This document shows, one piece after another, positions 16,801 through 24,606 of a stretch of DNA of 64,000 nucleotides. The stretch is from an uncultured Kiritimatiellota bacterium (lineage in GTDB: Bacteria > Verrucomicrobiota > Kiritimatiellia > RFP12 > UBA1067), in contig CAKTZA010000006.1 in assembly GCA_934635045.1 (NCBI GenBank), positions 27,476 through 91,475 of the forward strand, written 5' to 3'. Position 1 is the first letter of the stretch, and each line of letters starts with the position of its first letter. The translations under genes were made by a program, and so were the position numbers. The notes beneath the pieces were generated by a model. The model saw only the letters and a program-made list of their open reading frames with translations. It was not told the DNA's origin and did no database searches.

Positions 16801-17392
16801 TATCACGCGCGGCACGTGGGGCATCACGCGAAATCTGCGAAAGGACAAAATGCGAAATGACGGTTTTTCCTGGCCCGGAGGAGCCTCCAGCTCGCCCGAA
16901 CCGTCCTCCGAGGAATCGCCACCATCGCCACACGTCAGTCAATCAAACGTGTCAAGCCATTCCCCTCGGCGAGATGCGTCTCTACAAGCGAAAATTCTGA
17001 GGCGATGGGCGATCCTCTCCGTCCTCTCGTGCGCCTGTCGGCTCCTCCGGGCCACGGGCGGCTTGCGCCGCCGCTTCGCGAGACTCTGAGACCTCTGCGG
17101 CTCTGCATGACAAAACCGAAGATGTGGCGTCGTACGCGCGGAGGGGCGGGAAGTGGCGCGAGTGAGGAGCGAGGGTTTGCAGGCGTCGGAGAGGTCTCGA
17201 CCGCAGCCCGTGGTCTCGTCGAGGCATGGCAGGCTGAAGCCGGCCGATTGTCTTCAACAAGAAGCGCAAACCCGAACGACGAGACCGAGCGAGCAGCTTC
17301 CCGCTTCGACGCGCGAACTGTCGGGCCGACGGGCCACAATACGAACAGCTTCCCGCTCCGACGCGCGCGTGCCGACGCGCAAGGCCCAAATA
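16801..17392. other. intergenic region between divergent GH39-like gene and XylR-type regulator
   Basis: About 590 bp without a convincing gene on either strand. It contains a 22-nt direct repeat with one mismatch, CAGCTTCCCGCTTCGACGCG(CG) at 17294-17315 and CAGCTTCCCGCTCCGACGCG(CG) at 17346-17367, 52 bp apart, just upstream of the regulator promoter. These are candidate operator sites. Nothing else was recognised. Confidence 0.5.
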
Positions 17393-17401
17393 TGGTAAAC
17401 T
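17393..17401 (+). promoter_or_regulatory. extended -10 promoter, TGGTAAACT, leaderless type
   Basis: ATATGGTAAACT is followed by seven bases and the ATG of the regulator gene at 17409, so transcription would start at or next to the start codon. No Shine-Dalgarno sequence is present. Confidence 0.5.
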
Positions 17402-17408
17402 ATGCGGC

Positions 17409-18563
17409 ATGAAGACCATCATCTGGTTCAGGGGCACGCACGGTGCCGCCAACTCCCGCATGATCGCGGGACTGTCGCGCGCCGCCAAGCGCAAGGGCTG
17501 GAGCCTGTCCGTCCTGTCGCGCCCGACCGACGGGGAATCCATGAAGGAGATCATGGCCTTCTGGGACCCGGACGGCGTGATCACCGCCCTGCCGTTCGAT
17601 GCGGCAGACTACGGGCGCGCGGCGGTCGTCATCATATCCGAACGCCCCAAGGGGTTCAAGGGCAACGTCTCCTTCATCACGCACGACAACGCCGCGACGG
17701 CGGAGGTCGTCGCCAAGGAACTCCTTTCGCTCGGCTATCCGCACTACGCCTTCGTCGGCGCGCGCACCGACGGCGAATCCTGGAGCGACGCGCGGGAACG
17801 CGAGTTCCGCCGCATCCTCGCCCTTCACGGACTGGACTGCACGACGTTCCGCCCGTCAGCGGAAGACCGCGCGAAAAGCCTCGCCTTCCAGCGGCGCCTG
17901 CGGCGGTTCCTCTCCGACCTGCCCAAGCCATGCGCGCTGTTCGCGGCACACGACCCGATCGGCGCCGAAGTCCTCGCCGCCGCGCACGCCTCCGGCATCG
18001 CCGTGCCCGGCGAACTGGCCGTCTGCTCGGTGGACGACGACGAGGAGATCTGCCTCAACACGGTGCCGACGCTCACGAGCGTCCACCCCGAATTCGAGCG
18101 CGCGGGCATGCTCGTCTGCCTGCGGCTCGCGGAGGTCTTCGCGGACAAGAGCCGCCGCGCGCCGCCGACCGACTACCGCATCGGCCCCGGCCCGCTCGTC
18201 CGGCGCACCTCGACGCGGCGCGAAGCCCTCACGGACGCACGGGTCTACAAGGCCCTCGAATTCATCAGCCGCGAAACGCCGCGCGGACTCGCCGCTGCCG
18301 AAGTCGCCGCACTCTTTCCCTGCTCGCCGCGCATGGCGCAGATCCGGTTCAAGAAGGCGACGGGCCAGACGATCCAGGAGGCGATTCTCGAAACACGCAC
18401 GGAACTGGCGAAGCCCCTGCTCCAGAACGACAGACTGGCGCTGGACGCGCTCGCGAACCTCGCGGGCTGGAGCTCGGCGCGGCTTCTGCGCCTGCACTTC
18501 CTCAAGAAATTCGGCCTGACGCCCGGCGAATGGCGACGCCGCCACGCGCATCCGAAGTCGTGA
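17409..18563 (+). CDS. XylR-type transcriptional regulator (periplasmic-binding-like + AraC domain)
   Basis: 384 aa. Residues 1-270 resemble a LacI/PBP sugar-sensing domain (DPDGVITAL, AVVIISERP, HDNAATAEVVAKELLSLGY, the ALFAAHDPIGAEVL block, VCSVDDDEEIC). Residues about 285-384 are an AraC-like double helix-turn-helix (LAAAEVAALFPCSPRMAQIRF; LDALANLAGWSSARLLRLHF) ending FGLTPGEWR. XylR-type proteins bind a sugar and activate divergent catabolic operons. The gene is divergent from the GH39-like and CE12-GH28 operon, which is the likely target. The sequence differs strongly from the regulator at 49587, so the two probably sense different sugars. Its 3' end overlaps the MATE gene. Confidence 0.86.
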   Translation: MKTIIWFRGTHGAANSRMIAGLSRAAKRKGWSLSVLSRPTDGESMKEIMAFWDPDGVITALPFDAADYGRAAVVIISERPKGFKGNVSFITHDNAATAEVVAKELLSLGYPHYAFVGARTDGESWSDAREREFRRILALHGLDCTTFRPSAEDRAKSLAFQRRLRRFLSDLPKPCALFAAHDPIGAEVLAAAHASGIAVPGELAVCSVDDDEEICLNTVPTLTSVHPEFERAGMLVCLRLAEVFADKSRRAPPTDYRIGPGPLVRRTSTRREALTDARVYKALEFISRETPRGLAAAEVAALFPCSPRMAQIRFKKATGQTIQEAILETRTELAKPLLQNDRLALDALANLAGWSSARLLRLHFLKKFGLTPGEWRRRHAHPKS

Positions 18564-19948
18564 GCCGCCTCGCCGACCTCGCGCGCCTCTCCCTGCCCGT
18601 CGCCGCCAGCACACTCGTGATCGCGGTGGGCGAAATCGCCGACCGCGCCTTTCTCGGCCGCTGGTCGGCGAACGCGCTCGCGGCGACTCTGCCCGGCGGC
18701 ATGCTCGCGCGCGTCTTCACCGGTGTCCTCGTCGGAACCGTCGGCTACTCGGCCGCGCGCATCTCGCGCTTCACGGGCGTCCCCGCGACAGCTTCGCTCG
18801 CAAGCGACGCGAACGAGGCCGAGAACTTGTCCCGTGCGCGCGGCGCAAGCGACGCGACCGACGCGGCGACGACCGCTTTCGCGCAGGGCCTCTGGCTGAC
18901 GCTGTTCGCCGCGCCTGTCTTTCTCGTCGCCGCGCCCGTCGGCCTCGCCCTAATCGACGCCGCCGGACACGCCGAGGCGATTCGCGCGCACGAGCAGACC
19001 TACTACCTCTTCAATCTCGCGGGCGGTGCACTGGCGACGCTCGCTGCCGCGCTCGGCGCGTGGTTCGTCGGCTGCGGCCAGACGGGACGTGTCGCGACGG
19101 CGGCGCTCGTCGGCTGCGGCGTCAACCTGCTCGCCGACCCACTGCTCATCTTCGGCCTCGGCTGGGGCGTCGCCGGGGCGGGCGCGGCGGCTGTGCTTGC
19201 GCAGACGACGACCTGCGGTGTGCTGGCCACCCTGCTTTGCCGCGACTTCCGGGCACACGGACGCACTGCCGCCGGATGCCTCCGCTTCCGCCGTGCCGAG
19301 GCCACGCGCCTCCTGCGCATGGGGCTGCCCGTCGGCCTCTCGTCGCTCGTCGGCAGCACGACCTTCACCGCGTTCGTCCTCGCGCTCGGCCGGCTGGACG
19401 CCGCCGCGCTCACCGTCGGCAACGCCTGCTTCGCGGTCAACAACTTCTTCTGCACCCTGCTCGCGGCCGTCGAGACGGCCATCATGATCCGCACGGGACG
19501 GGCCGTCGGCGAAAGCAACACAGACGAGGCGCGGCGCATCTGTCGTACGGGATTCGCACTTGACGCCCTCCTGTTCGCCGTCTTCTTCGGTCTCGTCCTC
19601 ATGTTCCCCGAATTTGCGTTGAACTCGTTTGTCAAAGACGACGACACGACCACCCGCGCCGCGTTCGCGGCGCAGGGTCGCGTCTTCCTGGCGATCCTCG
19701 CCGTCGCGGGCGTCTTTCGCGCGACGCAAAGCGCGCTGACCGGCTTCCTGCGCGGCACGGGCGACACGCGGCGCATCTTCGTCGCGCAGGTCATCGCCTC
19801 GCTCCTCGTCTGGATGCCCCTCGTCGCCGGCACGCTCGCCGGAGGCCTCCCGCCCGCCGTGCTGTTCGCGACGTTCCCGCTTCAGCTCGCCGTCAACGCG
19901 GCGATTCTCGCCGCGCCCTACTCCTTCACGATGCCGAAAGCGTCGTAG
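18530..19948 (+). CDS. MATE family efflux transporter
   Basis: 472 aa from ATG at 18530, overlapping the regulator by 34 bp. A GTG at 18560 that forms GTGA with the regulator stop is an equally plausible start. About twelve hydrophobic segments are visible, with MATE features: IADRAFLGRWSANALAAT at the start, GGALATLAAALGAWFVGCGQTGRVA, GCGVNLLADPLLIFGLGWGVAGAGAA, and in the second half GNACFAVNNFF and FRATQSALTGFLRGTGDTR. MATE proteins export drugs or metabolites with H+ or Na+. Between the second and third helices is an extra Ala/Ser/Asp-rich block (residues about 82-112) encoded by a 45-bp period repeat. The 3' end overlaps the convergent FGE-phosphoesterase gene by 31 bp. Confidence 0.87.
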   Translation: MATPPRASEVVSRLADLARLSLPVAASTLVIAVGEIADRAFLGRWSANALAATLPGGMLARVFTGVLVGTVGYSAARISRFTGVPATASLASDANEAENLSRARGASDATDAATTAFAQGLWLTLFAAPVFLVAAPVGLALIDAAGHAEAIRAHEQTYYLFNLAGGALATLAAALGAWFVGCGQTGRVATAALVGCGVNLLADPLLIFGLGWGVAGAGAAAVLAQTTTCGVLATLLCRDFRAHGRTAAGCLRFRRAEATRLLRMGLPVGLSSLVGSTTFTAFVLALGRLDAAALTVGNACFAVNNFFCTLLAAVETAIMIRTGRAVGESNTDEARRICRTGFALDALLFAVFFGLVLMFPEFALNSFVKDDDTTTRAAFAAQGRVFLAILAVAGVFRATQSALTGFLRGTGDTRRIFVAQVIASLLVWMPLVAGTLAGGLPPAVLFATFPLQLAVNAAILAAPYSFTMPKAS

Positions 19949-22482
19949 AGATTCGCCGAGCCGTCCCTCTCGACGGTGTAAAAGGAATAGACGAGGCGAT
20001 TGCCGTCGATGCGGAGGACGCCAAACATCGACCGGCCCGTGTCGGCCGAGGCGTCGTCGCCCACCTGCGCAAGGCGCGAGTTGACGTTGACCGCACCCGT
20101 CGCAACCTTCAGGTGCCGAAGCCGATACGACTTCACGCCATCGGCCGCCGCATAGTCCTTGAGCTCGCCGACGCGGTGTCCGGCACAGCCCGCGCTCACG
20201 TAGTAGGTGCCGCGCGGGTTCACGTCGCAGACCACCCCTTCGATCTTGCGCGTCGTCGGCGCGGTCACGACCGCTGCCGCGTCGTCGTCCGTGAAGGTGA
20301 AGCCCGGCCCGTCCCAGCGGTACGGACGTGTCTTCGAGTAGGTGTGGTCATGGGCCTGAAGGACGAGATCGACCTCGCCCGCCGCGCAGATCGCGCCGAG
20401 CCGCAACACGAGGTTCGAGGCGCAGACGCTTTCGGCGAAATCCTTGCCGCGCATGTTGTCGCCGGTCGTGTAAGGCCCCGCATGCGTCATGACGACCGTC
20501 CATTTCGCCGTGTCGCGCGCCCGCGTCGCCGCGAGGTCGTCACGCAGCCAGTCGAGGACGCGCCCGTGCCGGTCTTCGCGCCAGGCGTAGTCGACCCACG
20601 GCAGCGTCGCGACGTGAACCGCGCCGAAGTCGAAGGAATGGCAGCCGACGTAGCCGCTGTTCGTGACGGCGAAGTTCTCCGCGACGACGTTGCTGTCGGC
20701 CTTGTAGGTGAAGTAGTCGTGGTTGCCGCTCGCATGCACCCACGGCACGCCGGGGAAGTGCGGCGTCGCAGAATCGGCGGCCATGCCCCACTGCAGGTAG
20801 CGCAGCTTCGCGGTCGCCGTGTTCGGCCCGGCGTTGTAGAGGTTGCTGTCGTAGAAGTCGCCGCCTTCGAGGATGAAGTCGATCGCGTCCGCACCGCCCG
20901 CGACGGCGGCCGCCGCGCGGCAGGAATTCTCCCACATCGAGAACTTGCGCGCGTCCTTCGTCTGCGCGTCGTTCAGGTTGACAACCGTCACGCCGTCGTC
21001 GGGCGTGCCGACCGTGAAGCGTCCGTAGGCCCAGTGTCCCTCGCAGCCAAGCCGGTACGAGTAGACGCCGCCCGCCTTGAGGCCGTCCGCGACGGCGGTG
21101 TGGCGGCTCAGGGCCGGATCGTTCGCGCGGGTCGTCCGCGCTTGAATGACGCGCCCCCCGGACGCGAATCGCGCCGCGTCATCCGCACCGTAGTCGCCTT
21201 CGAGCAGCACGACCGCGCCCTGCGTGATGTCCTCCGACGTGTGCCACGCGAAGCCGCGCGTGTCGGGCCCCGCGAAGATCGAGAGCATGACCGCCCCCGG
21301 CTCGGCCCCGACGGCGTAGCGCGCCGCCGCCGTCTCCGTGCTGAGCGCGCGCGCCACGCCCCGGGCGGCGACGCGGAAGCCGAACTGCCGCTGCGTGGCG
21401 CCCGCGGCCTTCGCGAGGGCCGCACGCGCCGCCGCGCGGAAGGGCGCCAGGCCGTAGTTGTAGGTGCACCAGTTGTCGCTCGACCCGCCGCGCAGGCACG
21501 TCGCGCCCGCGACGGACAGCGGATCGACGAGGGGCTTCACGCCGTAGCCGTCGTTCGCGACGATGCGGTCGCGGCAAATCTCGCCCGCGTTGCCGAGCAT
21601 GTCGTAGAGGCCGTAGTTGTTCGGCAGCTTCGTGCCGACCGTCGTCACGGCACGGTCGCCGCCGTTGAAGAAGACCGCGAGCGCCGCCAGCGGCTCGTAG
21701 GTGATCTCCTTCATCTTCGCGCGACCGTCCAGCGTGTAGTAGGTCAACTCCTTCGGCAGTTCCGTGCCGTCGTAAAGCCCCGTCGCCGTCCCCGCACGGC
21801 ACGAGGCTTCCCACTGCGCCTCCGTCGGCAGGTCGAACGACCAGCCGTCGCCCACCTTGGACGCGAGCCGTCCCATGAAGCTCGTCGCCGTGACGGCGTT
21901 CGTCGCCTCGACCGTGCCGCGAATCTCCGCAACCGTGATCCTGTTGGCCGGCAGTCGGTCGCCCTCCGTGCCCCAGGCGTTCGCGCGCGCCGCATCGCCG
22001 CAGAGCTCCCACTGTTTCTGCGTCAGCTCGAAGACGCCGAGGTAGAAGTCCGTCAACGTGACGGCATGCGGGTCTTCGTAGCCGTAGGTCTTGATCTGGG
22101 CGGCAGAAGCGTTGAACCGCTCTTCCGGGAGGCGTCCCGGCTCGGTCGCGGGCGAACCCATCGTGAACGTCTGCGCGGGGATGTGGCGCAGCACGAGCTT
22201 GGTCGTCTTGTATTCGTCGGCGTTCACGCCGAGCCACGCAACCGTGTCCGCGCCCGCGTCCCAGTACCGCCGCTTCCACGCGCCGTAGGGGCCGACGCCC
22301 TCGCGCGCCGTCGAGCCGCCCGTGAGGTCGCGTTCCGTCAGCGGTGTCACGAACCCGGCCTCGCCGCGCGCCTTCGTCAAGTCGAAGACGACGTAGAGAA
22401 TCTCCTCGGACGCGAAATCAACCGCGCCGGCGATTCCGACGACGCACCCGACCAGCAAGCCAATCAGCAGCTTTTTCATCAT
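19918..22482 (-). CDS. secreted FGE-like domain fused to a calcineurin-like metallophosphoesterase
   Basis: 854 aa, started at MMKKLLIGLLVGCVVG after GGGGGA; a signal peptide follows. Residues about 30-410 are an FGE/SUMF1-type domain (FTMGSPATEPGRLP, FELTQKQWELCGD, DLPTEAQWEASCRAG, NYGLYDMLGNAGEICRDR, CLRGGSSDNW, FGFRV). Residues about 430-854 resemble a purple-acid-phosphatase-like enzyme: GGDFYDSN, ASGNHDYF, VVMTHAGPY and AHDHTYSKTRPY supply the Asp, Asn and His metal ligands. Compared with its two upstream paralogues the N-terminal beta-sandwich of about 100 residues is missing. The FGE loop has a single Cys where FGE has C-x4-C. The product is probably an exported phosphatase with a binding domain; substrate unknown. 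Confidence 0.83.
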   Translation of the reverse strand: MMKKLLIGLLVGCVVGIAGAVDFASEEILYVVFDLTKARGEAGFVTPLTERDLTGGSTAREGVGPYGAWKRRYWDAGADTVAWLGVNADEYKTTKLVLRHIPAQTFTMGSPATEPGRLPEERFNASAAQIKTYGYEDPHAVTLTDFYLGVFELTQKQWELCGDAARANAWGTEGDRLPANRITVAEIRGTVEATNAVTATSFMGRLASKVGDGWSFDLPTEAQWEASCRAGTATGLYDGTELPKELTYYTLDGRAKMKEITYEPLAALAVFFNGGDRAVTTVGTKLPNNYGLYDMLGNAGEICRDRIVANDGYGVKPLVDPLSVAGATCLRGGSSDNWCTYNYGLAPFRAAARAALAKAAGATQRQFGFRVAARGVARALSTETAAARYAVGAEPGAVMLSIFAGPDTRGFAWHTSEDITQGAVVLLEGDYGADDAARFASGGRVIQARTTRANDPALSRHTAVADGLKAGGVYSYRLGCEGHWAYGRFTVGTPDDGVTVVNLNDAQTKDARKFSMWENSCRAAAAVAGGADAIDFILEGGDFYDSNLYNAGPNTATAKLRYLQWGMAADSATPHFPGVPWVHASGNHDYFTYKADSNVVAENFAVTNSGYVGCHSFDFGAVHVATLPWVDYAWREDRHGRVLDWLRDDLAATRARDTAKWTVVMTHAGPYTTGDNMRGKDFAESVCASNLVLRLGAICAAGEVDLVLQAHDHTYSKTRPYRWDGPGFTFTDDDAAAVVTAPTTRKIEGVVCDVNPRGTYYVSAGCAGHRVGELKDYAAADGVKSYRLRHLKVATGAVNVNSRLAQVGDDASADTGRSMFGVLRIDGNRLVYSFYTVERDGSANLYDAFGIVKE

Positions 22483-22493
22483 CCGTCCCCCGT

Positions 22494-24566
22494 TCAGCGG
22501 ATGAGCAGCAGCGTTCCGGCCGGACGCGCCGTCAGCGTGACGTCGGTCGTGTCCGTCGGCGTGACGAGCGAGAGCGTACGCGACATGCCGTAGGAAACGG
22601 CCAGGTCGTACCAGCCGGGAACGGCAATCGCCTGCGCCGCGCCGTCCACCGTCAGGGAGGTGATGTCCTCGCGCAACAGCGGCACGGTCGCGTGCTCGGC
22701 GCCGTGAATCCGCATCCACCGTCGATTCGCCGCGCCGTTGGCGTAGACGTGCGTCGTGCCGCTTGCCCCCACGCCGCGCACGACGCCGATGCCAGTCGCG
22801 ACAAGTTCAGTCCCGGCGAGCGGCGCGCCGTCCTTCTCGAACGCGAGCGTCAGCGTATAGGCTCGCTCGTTCGTCTCGTCCGTGGGCGCGGACACCGTCC
22901 AGACATACGACGTCACGCCCGCTGCGAACGTCAATTCCTGCGACGTGCGGGCGGACGCCAGCGTCAGGCGCGCCGTCGCCGCGTCGTCCGGCAATTCCCA
23001 GGCGAGCGTGACCGCGCCGCCGCCGAGCGTCCGCCCGAGGAGCGTCGTGCCGGCGCCCGTGTCGACGCGACACGCGGACGACGCCACCACCGCCGGAGCG
23101 TCCGAAGCCGGCGCTTCGGCGACCGCCGGCGCCGTCATTTGGACGCGGAAGCCGAACTGCCGCGCCGCGATGCTGGCTGCCGGAAGCGTCTGGCGCGCCG
23201 CCGCGCGCAGCGGCGCGAGGCCGTAGTTGTAGGTGTTCCAGTTGTCGCTCGCCCCGCCGCGCAGGCAGACGCCGCCCTTCGCCGTCAGCGGGTCCGTCGC
23301 CGCCGCCGCGCCCAGGCCCTTGTTCGCCTCGATGCGGTCGCGGCAGATCTCGCCCGCGTTGCCGAGCATGTCGTAAAGCCCGTAGTTGTTCGGCAACTTC
23401 GTGCCGACCGTCGTGACGGGGACGTTCTTCTGTCCGTTGAAGAAGATTGCGAGGTTTGCCAGCGGCTCGTAGACGATCTCCCTCATGTCTGAGCGGTCGC
23501 CCAGCGTGTAGTAGGCAATATCCGCCGGCAGGTCTGTGCCGTCGTAGAGCCCCGTCGCCGTCCCCGCGCGGCACGCGGCCTCCCATTGCGCCTCCGTCGG
23601 CAGGTCGAACGACCAGCCGTCGCCGACAAGCGCCGCGAGCTTGCCCATGAAGCTGTCGGCCCCCACCGCGTCCGTCGGCGTATCCGATCCGCGAATCTCC
23701 GCGACCGTAATCGTGTTGGCCGGAACGGCATCACCCTTCGTGCCCCAGCCTTTCGCACGATTCGCATCGCCGCAGAGTTCCCACTGCTTCTGCGTCAGCT
23801 CGAAGACGCCGAGGTAGTAGCCCGACAGCGTGACCGCGTGCGCATCTTCGAGGCCATAGGAGGTCTTCTGGTTTGCGTAACCGTTGTAGCCTTCGTTCGG
23901 GAGCCGTCCCGGCTCTGTCGCCGGAGAGCCCATCGCGAACGTCTGCGCGGGGATGTGGCGGAAGACGAGCTTCGTCGTCTTGCACGTCTCGTCTTCCGCA
24001 ACGCCGAGCCACGCGACCGTGTCGACACCCGAATCCCAGCATTGCCGCTTCCACGCGCCGTAAGGCCCGACGCCCTCGCGCGCCGTCGAGCCGCCCGTGA
24101 GGTCCGACTCCGTGAGGACGGTCTCAAAGCCTTCCGCGCCCGCCGTCTTCGTCAGGTCGAAAACGACATAGAGGACGCACGCCGAATTGTAATCGAGCGT
24201 CGCGTCCACGTACGCAATGCCAAGGCGAAAGTCCTTCAGCGTGCCGCGTCCGGCGAGGCCGGGGACTTTCGTCGGATCGATCTTGATGCGCTTGCGTCCG
24301 ACGGACGAAATCACCGTGTCGCCCGTTGCCGCCGACAGCGGAATGTCGCAGAGGAACGTCTCGCCGTCGTAAGCCGCGAGCGTCGCCGTCGCGCCGGGCG
24401 CCGTCACCGAGCCCGAAACCGTGAACTCGGCCACGATCTGCCCCGACCACGGCCACAGCTGGCGAAGCGCAAAATCCGCCGTCTCGACGACCGGCGCGGC
24501 CGACGCGGCAATGACCGAGACGAACAGGCCGCAGGCTGCGGCACAGGTTTTCAACGTGTTCTTCAT
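22494..24566 (-). CDS. secreted FGE-like domain protein with C-terminal beta extension
   Basis: 690 aa from MKNTLKTCAAACGLF, chosen because AAAGGA lies about 7 nt upstream; an ATG nine bases earlier abuts it. After the signal peptide comes the module VETADFALRQLWPWSGQIVA (residues 25-130), shared with the next gene. The FGE-like domain follows (HIPAQTFAMGSPATEP, FELTQKQWELCGD, DLPTEAQWEAACRAG, YGLYDMLGNAGEICRDR, CLRGGASDNW, FGFRV). Residues about 470-690 form an extra beta-rich part that ends in ARPAGTLLLIR. No cysteine occupies the FGE copper-site loop. It lies 40 bp downstream of a close paralogue and 11 bp upstream of the phosphoesterase fusion, so all three are likely one transcript. Confidence 0.8.
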   Translation of the reverse strand: MKNTLKTCAAACGLFVSVIAASAAPVVETADFALRQLWPWSGQIVAEFTVSGSVTAPGATATLAAYDGETFLCDIPLSAATGDTVISSVGRKRIKIDPTKVPGLAGRGTLKDFRLGIAYVDATLDYNSACVLYVVFDLTKTAGAEGFETVLTESDLTGGSTAREGVGPYGAWKRQCWDSGVDTVAWLGVAEDETCKTTKLVFRHIPAQTFAMGSPATEPGRLPNEGYNGYANQKTSYGLEDAHAVTLSGYYLGVFELTQKQWELCGDANRAKGWGTKGDAVPANTITVAEIRGSDTPTDAVGADSFMGKLAALVGDGWSFDLPTEAQWEAACRAGTATGLYDGTDLPADIAYYTLGDRSDMREIVYEPLANLAIFFNGQKNVPVTTVGTKLPNNYGLYDMLGNAGEICRDRIEANKGLGAAAATDPLTAKGGVCLRGGASDNWNTYNYGLAPLRAAARQTLPAASIAARQFGFRVQMTAPAVAEAPASDAPAVVASSACRVDTGAGTTLLGRTLGGGAVTLAWELPDDAATARLTLASARTSQELTFAAGVTSYVWTVSAPTDETNERAYTLTLAFEKDGAPLAGTELVATGIGVVRGVGASGTTHVYANGAANRRWMRIHGAEHATVPLLREDITSLTVDGAAQAIAVPGWYDLAVSYGMSRTLSLVTPTDTTDVTLTARPAGTLLLIR

Positions 24567-24606
24567 TTTCGTCATCCTTTCTCTCGTTCAAGTTCTCTTC
24601 AGCCGG

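Noticed and set aside
16850..17400. Protein gene in the gap between the GH39-like gene and the regulator
   Set aside because: Several short frames exist on both strands, but none has a ribosome binding site, plausible codon use or a recognisable motif.
17402..19948. Single 848-aa protein spanning regulator and transporter
   Set aside because: The first 375 codons are an out-of-frame reading of the XylR-type gene. Only the part from about 18530 has MATE helices.
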